From: Membranipora membranacea
Lineage: Eukaryota; Bryozoa; Gymnolaemata; Cheilostomatida; Membraniporidae
Length of the DNA: 64,000 nt
Reading direction: 5' to 3'
Assembly: GCA_914767715.1 (NCBI GenBank)
Contig: OU612075.1
Location: 22,940,001 to 23,004,000, forward strand
Shown here: positions 32,221 through 44,824 of the stretch, one piece after another
Layout of the letters: each line of letters begins with the position of its first letter
Position numbering within the stretch: position 1 is the first letter of the stretch
Notes under the pieces: generated by a model
What the model was told of the DNA's origin: nothing
Database searches by the model: none
What the model saw: the letters and a program-made list of their open reading frames with translations, nothing else
Program-made: the position numbers and the translations under genes

Positions 32221-35200
32221 TCAATTGGTAAAGATCGCCGTGTCGCCGCTGTCACTGAAGTCATCTATGAACAGGTCGTCACTTCCATCTACAGTCAAAG
32301 CAGAATCAGACTGACTACATCGTCAACACTCAGGTTATATAAAAAGTATTAGTTAGCATTTCAATAGCGCTTTGGTGATCTAAAAATAAGATCATAGATA
32401 ATGATCTCTACATATTATTGTTTGTTAAAGTGCACCATTGCTTTTTTACGGACCCTTAAAATCCTTTGTACAAGTCTCAGCAAATCTATCATGTTTCAAG
32501 TATGTTCATGTAATCAGAATAATGAAGCTTACACGGTTTGACATCTTCACACATAATAAACCTGATGGGACATTAGTATGAAAATACCACATCGTTGTAG
32601 GATAGCTTATTTTTCTACTGAACATGTAAAAACTTCTCAGAACAACATGAGTTTATGGCAAATATTGAGCTAATCATAATTGATTTGAAGGTGATTGACA
32701 AACCACAATAAACTGCTTATAAAATTCCAGTAGACATACTATTCAGGGGTCAACAAGGACACAGAAGAACACCAACTAATTTTCTAGATAAGGGGTGAGG
32801 TGACCTGTATAAGGGGTGAGGTGACCTGTATAAGGGGTGAGGTGACCTGTATAAGGGGTGAGGTGACCTATATAAGGGTGAGGTGACCTATATAAGGGGT
32901 GAGGTGACCTATATAAGGGTGAGGTGACCTGTATAAGGGGTGAGGTGACCTATATAAGGGTGAGGTGACCTATATAAGGGGTGAGGTGACCTATATAAGG
33001 GTGAGGTGACCTATATAAGGGTGAGGTGACCTGTATAAGGGGTGAGGTGACCTGTATAAGGGGTGAGGTGACCTATATAAGGGTGAGGTGACCTATATAA
33101 GGGGTGAGGTGACCTATATAAGGGTGAGGTGACCTATATAAGGGGTGAGGTGACCTATATAAGGGTGAGGTGACCTGTATAAGGGTGAGGTGACCTATAT
33201 AAGGGGTGAGGTGACCTATATAAGGGTGAGGTGACCTGTATAAGGGGTGAGGTGACCTGTATAAGGGGTGAGGTGACCTGTATAAGGGGTGAGGTGACCT
33301 GTATAAGGGTGAGGTGACCTATATAAGGGTGAGGTGACCTGTATAAGGGGTGAGGTGACCTGTATAAGGGTGAGGTGACCTACCTGGCCCATTTGAGGCA
33401 TCAGTGCGCTTGATCTTGTCCGAAGACAGCAGAGACCGTTTGGTTTTATAGTCTTCGATGGATGCAGCAGCAGCATCTATAGAGTGATGGTTATCATTGT
33501 TATCTGGTATATCTGGTAGAGTGCTGCAGTTTGCTTCCTTATTATATAACACAAACTCAGAAGTCTTATCAACCTCAATCAGCTGCCGGCAGCGTTTTTT
33601 AGTAGCAGGAGGCAGTGGAGAGATAGCAGTTATATCACAGATCATTCCATCGTTTGACGAGTCTCGTCTCTCCGCATATCGCGCTATGTGCTCAACGCCA
33701 TTGGGTAACAGATCCACAACTACAGGATCATGACTTGTTTGATTCTCAAACTTTGACTGAGTCAAGATCTGCGCATGTTCTCCAGGAGAGCTAAGAGGAA
33801 GCTCTGGGAGGCGGAGCTCTGGGAGGCATTGCTGGTTCATTTCTGTATTATTGTGACCATTTGGTTGTGCTGGATGGAGTTCGGAAATTTTTGGCTTTTG
33901 AGTTTTTTTGTCATTTTCAATATTCCAAGGGTGCTTGAGACCAAGCTGATGTGTGATTGCTAAGCATTTACCAGTTTCAAGATATGTGGTAGTTTCTGGT
34001 TGGTTATTTGGGAGACCACCTGTCTCCGTATGAGAGAGACCAATTGTTGACAGAAGGGGAGATAACTTGTTATGAGGAGGAGTGCAGCCTATGATTGGAT
34101 TGTACTTATGTGCTGATTTACGCTTGGCCGACTTTCGTATTCTGTAAGGTTTAGGAGAAGTTGTCACCACTTTAGATGTTGACACTGAGTTTACTACACT
34201 GGAGTTGTTCTCACTTACTCTTAGAACATTCTTGCTGTCAGATTTTCTAACCCTGGAAGTTTTTATCGCATTATTATTTTTGGCAGGAGACTGTTTCTTC
34301 TTGGCAGGTTTATTTTTAGGTAGTTTGGGTTTAGGTGGGGTTCTCCTGGTATGTGGGGCTGATGATTGGTCAAGCGTCCAGGAGGCAGCAAATGTGAGAA
34401 AACTGAGAAGAAAAGAGTAAACATTGCTCTTACATACAATTATCATTAAGGCATTAGCAAAGTTACACTTTGACCACATCATTAACGACAAACCCATACA
34501 AAACCATACACACACATACTATAACATTATATACATAGACAGAAAGTAGTTTCTTCACCTTAAAGTAAAAAGTAAAGAAGCCGTTTGCATTTCATCTAAC
34601 TTTCAAATTGATTATTCTTCAATACTTTTATTGTTCAACAATAATGGTTTACTGTTTTATTAAACAATTTTATTAACTGATTATGAAATTAACTGATTAT
34701 TACAATAATGTATAACATCACTTACCTGTTTATAAAAGCTATTGTCTCCTTATCGATGTCTCTATCAGCAGTGCTCTGATCCGATGAGTAAACTCGAGAT
34801 AACCAGATTAATATTACAGGCTTCTCCAGGCCGCTGAGGTCTATAGTGATGTGCTCATCAAGAAACTGTCAATAGCACAGTAAACTAAATCATTGGGGTA
34901 AGGGACAATCGAACATTGTGTGCTTAGCGGAGGAGGGAGAGGAGGAGGAGGAGGGGTACTTTATCACTCGGGCGCGCGTGCCGTCGGAGGGCGCTTATAA
35001 CTTTAAAAATTCTCAAAGTCTCATAAGTGATGAGGTTTCTGAGGAGCATTTAGAATACACACAAAGTACGCCACGGATAGAAGTACGCTGTTATACATGT
35101 TCAATCAACAAGGTATAGACAGTATAGCTGACTGCTCTCACATAGTACTTTATATACTCACTAACCATTTTGATACCTGGATAAGTTGCCGCTAGCAAAA

Positions 35201-37559
35201 TCTTATGTGCAAACACCAGCCCATCATCAGCCGTCCGGATATTCATATCAGAAAATAGCTGAGAGTCGAGCATCTCACTGAATCCAGGAGTCTTCTGTGG
35301 GGAGAGTATCTATATCCATGAGTAGGTATATAACCACGTGGTCTAAACACGCTTTATTAATTACAACAGTCATTTACGTGGCAATAATAATATCCATATA
35401 CATACAGCAAATGGTAGGAGCACTAATACGCACTTATGAATGTTCAATTGAGTATATTATATATTACTATATATAATCGTAGGCAATATAGTTAAGCCCA
35501 TTCCATTCCATCTAAAAGCTATTGATTTATGTTTACGATAGATTTTCCATGTTAATGATTTAAATATAATGTATACTAGACTTACATTTTTTTCTATAGT
35601 AATATGGCCTGTAGATTTAGTGACGTCAGCTCTCTTATCTAAGGAGGTAGTCTGTATATCAGTAACTGATGAAGGAGATACTGAGCTTCCTATGAGTAGC
35701 TTGTCTCTTATCTTTGTACCTACAGCTTGACGGTCCCTATAAGGGGTGTGCTGTGTACCCTCATCCCCCTCAGAAGGGCTACAAAACGCATCGGTGCTCG
35801 GTGCTAGATTTGTAAGGAATTATTGATGATGTATATGAATGATATCTGGTATTTGCGCTCATATGAAGTTTGGATTTGCATCATCTTCATTATTTGACTG
35901 AATGCACCTACACTATAAATATAAACATCAATTTATTTTACCCCAACTACATTGATTTGACACGCTAATACTGAGTTCTCTAAGTGCATATCATTGTTTT
36001 GTGTGTAAGGGGATTAAAGTTCACTTGGGATGAAACGACTGGGTTTGCAAATTCAGTTGTAGCTCCCTACCTATCAGAGACGTTGTAGCTCCCTACCTAT
36101 CAGAGACGTTGTAGATCCCTACCTATAAGAGACGTTGTAGCTCCCTACCTATCAGAGACGTTGTAGCTCCCTACCTATCAGAGATGTTGTAGCCCCCTAC
36201 CTATCAGAGACGTTGTAGCTCCCTACCTATCAGAGACGTTGTAGCTCCCTACCTATCAGAGACGTTGTAGCTCCCTACCTATCAGAGACGTTGTAGCTCC
36301 CTACCTATCAGAGACGTTGTAGCCCCCTACCTATCAGAGACGTTGTAGCTCCCTACCTATCAGAGACGTTGTAGCTTGTTTCCAATGATGAGCTGGCAGC
36401 TCCCCACCATCCTATTCTCTCCGAGGACAGGCGCTCTATAGAAGGGCTCTGACGTGGTAGGCTGCCTGATAGCGGCACCTGGTGTTGATCAGATGAGAGG
36501 TTAGAGGGAGGTAACTTCTGAGTGAGCCCGTGTACCATCTGAGAGCTGAGAGTATCATCTAATATCTGATTGATATTACACTGTAAAAGCTGCCACCTAG
36601 TCTCTTGGTCAGCCTGATATTAGATTATAAATACAAATTTTCTATTGTAGAAGCATATAGGATCACCTACATATCAGAGCATCAAATCAGGTGATATTAC
36701 GGTCATCTGGCTAACATGAGAATTTAACACATTGTGCAGTAATATGTCGCCTGCGTATTATTTGTGGTTTTTTAAATATGTCATTGACTTCAGACATTTT
36801 TTCATTGTCTGTAGCATTATCACTATAAATCCCATACCTGTTCTAGAAGTGTCTTAGTAACGAGCCGTGTGAAGCGGACTGTGGAGGGTTTCTTATTCTT
36901 ACTAGTTGGATTCTTATCAGGCTGGTTTGGCCCACATTTCTTCTCAATCGCCTACAAAGATACATTATTGTTAGTGTATTACTTTTAATAATTATGATCG
37001 GATTTATACGGCAGACTTAGGGTATGCAATACGATTACTACCACCTGGCCTGAAAATTACATTTGAAGGAAGTCGGAATGCAATGTATGGGTTCAACAAG
37101 TCACAGATACACAAGAGTTATCTTCTACTTTGGTATGGGTGGGTAAATCTAAATGTTACTGGGATGAAAACTAAGTACGCCAAGCAACACAGATTGAGGA
37201 GGAGAGATTCTGATACAATCTCTCGACACAGATGACCTTCTGTCTTCAACAACAACACAACGACACAAAATATGATATTTACACTCTGAAAATTAGCAAA
37301 AGAATAGAAGATATCTATGTGAATTCTATTTAAGTACCTTTGATTTCCGTATTTTCCTGATAACAAGCTCTGGGCGATCACCAGCCACTTTCACAATGCC
37401 TGTATCACCCTGAGGCTTTCTCTTTCCCGTCACCCTGGCTAATGTAGATTTCGCCACAACCAGAACACACTTAGACACATGCTTCTCCAGTGCATTCATC
37501 ATCTTGTAATGTTTTCCACACTTTGGACATGATGATAGATCTGTAGCTCCCGTCTCCAT
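32221..37559 (-). CDS. Zinc-finger plus BTB protein, SLX4-like
   Basis: Exons: 37,338-37,559 (ATG); 36,838-36,951; 36,357-36,613; 35,586 to about 35,796; 35,166-35,294; 34,726-34,865; 33,384-34,402; 32,221-32,288 (TGA). Residues 11-31 form a CX2C-X12-HX3C finger (CPKCGKHYKMMNALEKHVSKC begins at residue 11), like the UBZ4 fingers of SLX4. Exons 5 and 6 encode a BTB fold: MLDSQLFSDMNI, GLVFAHKILLAATYP, ITIDLSGLEKPVILIW. The large seventh exon is basic and low-complexity; the end is acidic (DDLFIDDFSDSGD). SLX4 is a nuclear scaffold for structure-specific nucleases and has this finger-then-BTB order. However, I see no SAP or SLX1-binding C-terminal domain, so another BTB protein is possible. The exon 3 to exon 4 junction does not fix uniquely, because the donor lies in an array. 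Confidence 0.55.
32785..33383 (-). repeat. About 20-bp minisatellite starting at an SLX4-like exon donor
   Basis: About 30 copies of 'aggtgacctgtataaggggt' with 19- and 20-21-bp forms and 'ctatataaggg' variants. On the minus strand the first unit contains the donor CCAG|GTAGGTCACC (exon end 33,384), and later units read ACAG|GTCACC or ATAG|GTCACC. It fills most of the last intron. Confidence 0.95.
36055..36370 (-). repeat. 26-bp minisatellite, about 12 units, spanning an SLX4-like exon donor
   Basis: Twelve units of 26 bp, core 'gtagctccctacctatcaga'. On the minus strand each contains GATAG|GTAGGGAG, the likely donor of the exon ending at 36,357. Two units have 'agccccctac' and one 'agatccctac'. 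The exon's last codons (YNVSDR) are part of the unit, so the array has grown out of the exon-intron boundary. Confidence 0.95.
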
Positions 37560-39959
37560 AATTCTGTCACTGATAAATAATAGGAGACATTATGACCTGA
37601 GATATAGCTTGATATATGGATATATGACAACTTTGCAAGATGAGGCCCTGAGCAAACTAAATTTATCAATTTTATACACGTATTACCGAATGAGTTTCTT
37701 TAGAGCAATAACTGGAGGGTATTTCAACTAAAAACAGGCAAGACAAGATCACAACATCATCGCACACTCAGAGAGCGAGATCAAGTGGGTTAGTTTTGAA
37801 CAATTGATGTGATTAGTGATAATTAATCAACGTGTCCAGAACCCAGATAATGATAGCAGTGATGCGACTAGACGAGACAATATGGAGCTTGTCTGCCAGG
37901 ACCTTGTGGACAGGCAGATTATATAAACAAATTGTCTATAAGAACTGTTCTGGAAGGAAATCTTGACCAGTCGCTAGCAACAGGCGCGTGAAGGCTAATA
38001 AGACCTGTTGAGGGGGCAGTCTTGAGACATTGTAGAGCAGGCATTGGACGCCTTAAGGTGTTTGTGAGGCAGTCTTGGGATGTGGGAGGACTGCCTTGAG
38101 GCCTAATGCATAGTAGAATCAAATCATCTCTAACCAAGAACAAAAGATTTGTGTGGAAATCAATACACCCACACTTTTGATTTTTGTGGGTCTAACGTTA
38201 TGGACCTTTCAAATACTGATAGCAGGGAGAATTCTCCCTGCTGATAGCGTTCATAAAAACCACAGGTTTGGGTGTATTGCCATCCATCGTAGTTTTTTGT
38301 CTGTGGGGTCAGATGGTTGATTTTATATGTATTAGGCCTCAAGACTGTCTTACAACGTCTCAAGACTGTCTTACTACATCTCCAGACTGCCCCACAGCAA
38401 GTCTTACACAAGCCTTTACGGGACTCTGGTCAAGGTGTCCTTTCAGAACTGATAAACAAACTGTAGTGTTGTGGACGTGGTTATCATATGGGCTGCATGA
38501 GTAACCAAACACAATCCCTTGCAACATTTCAACAGTACCCAAAACATGTTTTATCAAACGACAACATAGGCTGAATCAACAACAAAAATCCAGCACATCC
38601 ACTATCTATGGCCATGGGTTTTTCAGCAAAGTTACTACTCCTAGTCCTACTGCCCACACAGAACTAGACTTTTTATATACATTACATCTTGGTTCCATTT
38701 CTCATGGGCACATGTTTGCACACTGCTTGAGCACAGCTTTGAGTTTATGGTAGGCATGTGAATGATACAAACTAAGGAGTAACAGGGGAACTGTTACTTC
38801 TTGTACAAATTAAGGTTTATTTTGTTCCAAAAACTGTCATAAACTGTTTGAAGTTCCCTCTCAAGTCATTTTTGTACAGGAAGCTTATACAGATGTCACA
38901 GCTCGACTCACTGTGACTGAATTGAGCTATGTGGGAACAACTCCTCACTTCACCAATACTCTTTTACTCTACTCAAAAACTCACGTGTGCTGCCATCAAT
39001 GAACTCCCTCTTCATTGCAGCCATGTAATGGTTTTACAGTTCATTAGTCCAATGATAAGCAGCTTGAAGTTTAGGCACATTTTAACAAATTTAACTATAT
39101 GACCACTAGAGCGGACCACAATAACACAGTTCATTGGTAAAATAGTGCATTAAATTTGAGTAGTGCCAGCCGCTACAGAGGTATGACATACCTCTAAACA
39201 AGGAGTTCATCTCCAACTCCTTTCTCTAAGCATGTTTATTGATCGTATGACACACACCACTCCAATTACACATACACTGTCTATCGTAGTCCATTTCTAT
39301 GCAAGGCGTTATACACTTTGCGCATGTGCACCAATCAATTCAGATTGGTAATCTTTGCACACTTTTTCAAATGTGCCGGGTCCCCAGCTCCGGCGAATTT
39401 TCAGTTTGAAAACGCAATTGCAGAGGCACTCGTACCACAGAGTCTATCTACAAGCAGTGTGGACATAATACCAAATAACACCCATGACCAGGGAGCTAAA
39501 TCCCTGCCTAAATCATATATGATCCCACAAGTATGCCTGAATTTCCAGTTGCCCATTTGAGCTGTTGATAAATATAATGGGAGCAAACTGGAATGACAAT
39601 CCTGTTGGATCAAACTTCATCTATTTATTATCTATGCAAATATTCATAGCCTCACACAATTAGAGTGAGATTTTTCCTCAAATCGAAATATCCAAGACAA
39701 TCCATTTTTTGCAATCAACTAGTTTGCGAAAACATTCACTGGACAGTGACACCCAATTCCGAATGGTCATTTACCCTTTATAATGCTAGGGCTCGAATAT
39801 CAGATGCAAGAATATCCTGCGCTGTATGCAGTGTTGCCATTATATGTGCTCAATGTCTCAATTACAAAACTCCTGGTCATATACAACATGACAGATTCGA
39901 CAGAGATTAATCACAACAAGCCAGAGTTTTTTTGGTGTTTTCATAGTTTTTATTGAGAC
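37560..39959. other. Intergenic region with a foldback element
   Basis: A foldback element lies at 37,925-38,462. The rest (38.5-39.96 kb) shows no exon I can support; open frames at 39,318-39,560 and 39,665-39,910 have no recognisable domain. Confidence 0.5.
37925..38462. mobile_element. Foldback element with about 200-bp arms
   Basis: 37,925-38,160 matches the reverse complement of 38,270-38,462 (shared 'cagtcttgag', 'gaggcctaat', 'tcttgaccag'). The right arm contains tandem 21-bp units with 'caagactgtcttac'. It lies upstream of the SLX4-like gene start and has no coding content. Confidence 0.7.
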
Positions 39960-40200
39960 TTAAGCAATGAACTCATATCTGATGGGCTCAACAATCTGTG
40001 GCTTGTTTGTCCTTGCGTTGACAAAGTGAGCGGGTCTTGGGCCGGTTGGCTGTCTCTTCAGCTGTACTTTAGTGCCAGCAGCTCTGGCCTCGACCTTCTT
40101 AGCCTCATTATCCTTCATTCTCTTCAAGAAGTCGAGTCGGCAGTTAGAGTGCTTAATGTGCTCAATTCTGATGTTCAGCTTCTTGGCCAGAATTCTACCT
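39960..40200 (-). CDS. RPL21: C-terminal part of ribosomal protein L21
   Basis: The minus frame of 80 codons runs from a possible acceptor (ATAACAG before 40,200) to TAA at 39,960. It carries RPL21 landmarks: [44 protein letters not shown] and the C-terminal [14 protein letters not shown] follows the stop by about 5 nt, typical of short ribosomal-protein 3' UTRs. Just upstream, 40,205-40,245 still resembles RPL21 (VTNITQ for the usual VYNVTQ) but the frame is broken, with a 22-nt stretch of GT...AG shape that is too short for a normal intron. It may be a real terminal exon, or a 5'-truncated retrocopy. The two-ORF LINE begins about 600 bp further up on the opposite strand, and no other RPL21 exon was found. 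Confidence 0.65.
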
Positions 40201-40797
40201 CTGTTATTATAGGCTTACTTACCTGTGTGCCCGACGTTGTGTTATGTTTGTAACAAATCTTGGGAATCTCTCATCAGTCATATACACACATTAATCCCAG
40301 TCCCTAAGCAGACATACGTGAATGTATACCTGTTATAGTAAGTTATATAGTACAATATCCTTCTAAGTTAGACTACAGATCGCAAAAGGTAAAATCTTCA
40401 TGTTATTTATACCATGCCTTAACGATGACAGTTAAATAGTCTGCTAACAGACATCACAGGACGTGATGTCATATTCTATTGTTCTTTTATAATGACCACA
40501 ATGCCGTGGCTATTTCCTTTTCTATGTAAACCATGCTACCAGTAAGATGCCTCTGCTACATGCTCCCAATAAAGTATCGTAAAACATCACCAACACCAGT
40601 GAGCATGAAGCCAGGGCCATAAAGTTCTAGACTAGTCCTAGCTCATGACAAATCTTCATTCCCATTCCCACACCACATATCATGCTGAGCTTTGTAATAT
40701 TCTTTCCTTGCAATGTATAGGCAATTTGTTACATGATTTTCAAGTTCCCCATTCGGTTTTGGTGACTCACCACTGACTCTCCGGTCGGCACGCGTAA

Positions 40798-42084
40798 TGC
40801 CTCATTGAATTAGTAAAGTTTTCAGTGGTGTTATCACCTGCAAACTGCAATACTGCAAACTTTTACCATACCACCTCTAGAATACTGGTGAATGCTATCA
40901 AAGATGTGGATGTGTTTATAAGTCACTACTCTAAGCTGGTAGGTGAATTACAGCCAGAAACAATTGCCAATTTAAACGAGAAAGTCCGTTCCTCATGCTC
41001 AAATGCAATGGAATCGCTAAAAAGTAAACAAACCAATGCCAACAGCAGCACAACTCAACAACAAAGCACACAAGGTGCTCTAGGGGGATCTACAGTTTCA
41101 CTGCCAGAGTCTTCTCAGTGTTCCCTGTCTGAGACAATGGAGACTTCTGCTCCATTCGTCGACAGCGCTCCCAGTCATTCCAGGGACAGAGATTGTGGGG
41201 AGAGTCCCGAATGTGCATCATGCAGAACTCTACATGGCGTGCTTTCTATTATGATGGAGAAGATGGACAGCATGCAGGAGAAGATGGACAGCATGCAGGT
41301 TAAATTGGATAAAATTACTAGTGCTTTTTCTGAGAGCCCTAGTACAAAGGAATGTCCATCAAATTCCAAAAATACCGTACAACAAACATATCTTCCAACT
41401 CAAACTCTTAACACCACACAACAATGGTCATCAGTTGCAAGCAGCAGTAGACAACTCCACAGAAATATTCCTTCATCAACAACACATCAAAACACACCAA
41501 CACCAAGTTCACCGGCAACTACATCCAACACACCAGATCACATGCCCTCTATTACAAAAACAGCTCGTCCAAACAACTTCAACCCAAAGCACTGCATCGT
41601 AATAAGTATCAACAAGTCATCAAAAACCTACCAAAATTATAATCAAGACAACATCAGACGTGAGATTAACCGTGAATTCGGCCCAACAATCATAGAAAAC
41701 ATAACGACCTACAATTTCAAGACAGAATCTCCAAAAATTATGCTGCACCTTCGCGATGAAAAGACAGTGACCAAGTTGATAAACACTTGGAATACATTAC
41801 TATTTGAAAATTCGCAAGTAAGAAAGACAATCAATCCAGAATCAGCAAAAGTCAACACTGGTATGCTGAGAGGCATTCCTATCGATGCTGATGATGAACT
41901 TGTAATAAAAGAGATATCACAGAATTTCCCCAGCTCTTCAGCTATAAGGATTTACAAAGGGGAAAAGAAAATGCGCATATTTAAAGTAAAGTTTGACACT
42001 CAGGACCAATACAACAAGGTCCTCAGTCAAGGTATGATTTTAGACTCACTTAAACTTAAATGCCATTTTGAAAAACTTCTATGA
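40798..42084 (+). CDS. LINE ORF1 protein
   Basis: The open frame is about 419-428 codons. No ATG occurs until about 41,008 (MESLKSK), so the start is uncertain or the 5' end is truncated. The middle is Ser/Thr/Gln-rich. A heptad-like stretch MEKMDSMQEKMDSMQVKLDK near residue 150 suggests a short coiled coil for multimer formation. The last 150 residues (CIVISINKSSKTYQ, LRDEKTVTKLINTW, MLRGIPIDADDELVIKEI) look like an RRM-type nucleic-acid-binding fold as in LINE ORF1 proteins. The TGA stop overlaps the ORF2 ATG. Confidence 0.75.
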   Translation, partial: CLIELVKFSVVLSPANCNTANFYHTTSRILVNAIKDVDVFISHYSKLVGELQPETIANLNEKVRSSCSNAMESLKSKQTNANSSTTQQQSTQGALGGSTVSLPESSQCSLSETMETSAPFVDSAPSHSRDRDCGESPECASCRTLHGVLSIMMEKMDSMQEKMDSMQVKLDKITSAFSESPSTKECPSNSKNTVQQTYLPTQTLNTTQQWSSVASSSRQLHRNIPSSTTHQNTPTPSSPATTSNTPDHMPSITKTARPNNFNPKHCIVISINKSSKTYQNYNQDNIRREINREFGPTIIENITTYNFKTESPKIMLHLRDEKTVTKLINTWNTLLFENSQVRKTINPESAKVNTGMLRGIPIDADDELVIKEISQNFPSSSAIRIYKGEKKMRIFKVKFDTQDQYNKVLSQGMILDSLKLKCHFEKLL

Positions 42085-44824
42085 TGGCAATGAATTTTTA
42101 TAGCGCATATCTTAATATCCGTGGATTGGCAAGCAAACTGGAAGAGGTTCGTTTAATTCTTAGTGATCACAAATTTAGTATACTGTGTTTGGCTGAAACA
42201 TTTTTGAATGAAAATGATGACAGCTGCCTATATGAGGTACCAGGATATACGATGATAAGAAGGGATAGGCTCTGTAACAATGGTGGGGGATTACTCTGCT
42301 ATGTCCATGATTCACTGGTCATTGAACATCTGGAAAATTTAGATCTTTACATGGATGAGAGTATAACAGTCAAGGTCAGACCCAGAAGCCAAAAGAGTTT
42401 TTGGTCACATACTTATATAGACCTCCCCAATCAAAAGCATCATGGAACACAGACTTTTCAGAGTTTGTCGAGCGTTGTTATGGTTTGAACGATGAAATTA
42501 TAATATTTGGTGATTTCAATATTGATTTGCTGAATCCAACTTCGAAAAACAGGTGGTTAGATAATGTTACCTCTCCACTACTGTTGAATCAACTTATATC
42601 TGAACCCACTCGCATAACTAATTCATCAAGGACACTAATTGACCACATCTATTCAAGTAAAAGTGACAATATTGCTAAATCTGGTGTCATCAAATATTCA
42701 CTGAGTGATCATTTCATGATAGTAGCTTCAAGAGAGATTGATAGAAATGTTAAAATATCTAAACAAAGATGTAAGGTAACATTTTTGGATTATTCATTTG
42801 CAACACCTGAAAATATTTTTAACACATTCTCAAGGGAACATTTTGGTTATGTACTGTATGAAAGATCAATAGACTCAATGTTTGAGAAGTTCTATAGCCA
42901 TTTGAATCATCTTATATCAAAACTCGTGTTTGAGAAGACTCGTTTTGTAAGAACGCATAATCTTCCAAAATGGTTGGATGATGAGGTAAAAATGAACATC
43001 AAAATCAGAGATCAACTCAAACAAAACGGTGATTGGGAAGGATATAAAAAACAGCGAAATTATGTCACTAATATGATCAGACAAAAGAAGAAAAGAGCTA
43101 TTTCTAATACTATTAAAGAGTCTAAAGGTAATACAAAACCTGTTTGGGATGTATTAAAGAATAAAAAGAAGGAGACTTTCCCTGCGACAAATTTGAGTGC
43201 AGATCAATTTAACAGCCATTTCACATCCATTGCAAAATCAATCACAAAAAACCTTGTTGTAACAGATGAGATGACATTTCCCGTATCCAAACATAATTTG
43301 ACAGACATACCACAATTCACCCCTTTCACATGTACAAGAATATTGTTCCACATTCCTGATAGTAAAAGTACAGGACCTGACAGAATTACAGTGAAGATGT
43401 TGAAGCTTGTTTGGCCTTATATTGTGGATATTGTCACCGATATGTTTAACAGGGTTTTAAGCAAAGGACAGTTCCCTTCAACATGGAAACTAGCTCGAGT
43501 TTCACCAATACATAAATCTGGGGATTTAAATAACCCATCAAATTATAGGCCAATTTCAGTCTTGCCTGTTCTTTCAAAAATATTTGAGAAACACATAAAT
43601 CACCATCTGCAAGAATATCTCACTAAGAACAAAATCATCCATGAGCTTCAATGTGGATTTAGAAAAGGCCATTCTTGTTCAGACAGTTTATTTAAAATTA
43701 TTTCAGACTCTTTGGTGGAGAAAATTAATGGAAATGTTATGACATTACTTTTTCTGGATTTTAAAAAGGCATTTGACTGTGTATCCCATGTTTTACTACA
43801 CAATAAGTTGAAGGCTTGCGGCATCGGAGGAAATATGTTAAAACTTCTTGACACCTTTCTGACAGACAGAAGGCAGTTTGTTAAACTCAATAATATTGAA
43901 TCTTGTAGATTGCCTATCACAATAGGGGTCCCTCAAGGTTCAATCCTAGCACCAACTTTGTTTCTCATCTTCATAAATGATTTATTAACTTCATCAAAAT
44001 CAGACTCATCATCATATGCATATGCTGATGATACAGTGTTCCTGTCATCTAATAAAAACCTTCAGCAACTAAAGGCAAAGGCATCTGAAGATTTAAGTGG
44101 CATTTTGGATTGGTGCAATCGTAACCGGATGGTTATAAATGTTCAGAAATCTCATTACATGCTACTTAATATCTCAGATCCGCTTTTTGACCTGGAACTG
44201 TACATAGGGCATGAAAAACTAAGTAGACAGAGAACTACAAGGCTTCTGGGTTTTGTGTTGAATGACTCGCTTTCATGGCAGGATCATCTAGAGTATGTAT
44301 ATAAAAAGGTACAACGGAATGTTTACCTACTTCAAAATTTGAGATACTTCTTGGATATAGCAAGTGCCCGCACATTTTACTTCCAGTTTATCTATTGTCA
44401 CCTTATATATGGTATCCATATCATTGGCAACTTGTCCTGCAATAATGCCCTCAATAGATTATTTTTGTTGCAAAAACGGGCTTTACGCATTATCGCCAAT
44501 GTGCATTACATCCCGTATTATCTCATTTCAACCGAATCCATTACACAATCATTACAACTCCTACCTCTTCCTAAGCTTGTTTGTTATTTCACTTCACTTT
44601 TTGCGCATAAGATAAACAATTTTTTAACACCACCATTTATATATAGAGGATTTAAAAACACTACCAAGTTCAATTTTCGTGATAAACATTTACTTTTATA
44701 TCATACAGACAATCTAAGATACAAAGTTTCTGCTACATACAATTCTTTACCATTACATTTGAGATCTAAAGAGAAGTTCAGTTCATTCAAAACTTTACTT
44801 TTCAACCATATATTATCGACTTGA
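42081..44824 (+). pseudogene. LINE ORF2 endonuclease-reverse transcriptase, one frameshift
   Basis: The start ATG at 42,081 overlaps the ORF1 stop (ATGA). The first frame runs 42,081-42,488 and the main frame continues from about 42,400 to 44,824, so a single 1-nt shift near 42,398 in a run of t's separates them. Endonuclease motifs: LNIRGLASKL, CLAETFL, IIFGDFNIDLL, LIDHIYSS and SLSDHFM. Reverse transcriptase motifs: NYRPISVLPVLSK, LFLDFKKAFDCV, GVPQGSILAP and AYADDT (catalytic Asp pair). Apart from the shift there is no stop, so the copy is young. A sequencing error in the homopolymer would restore it. Confidence 0.85.

Noticed and set aside
33216-33476. Extension of the SLX4-like exon into the GHLTPYTGHLT repeat frame
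   Set aside because: A good donor at 33,384 and an in-phase terminal exon at 32,221-32,288 make splicing more likely than read-through into the array, though read-through is not excluded.
39318-39910. Two plus-strand open frames of about 80 codons
   Set aside because: Nothing recognisable, and no coding or splice signals connecting them.
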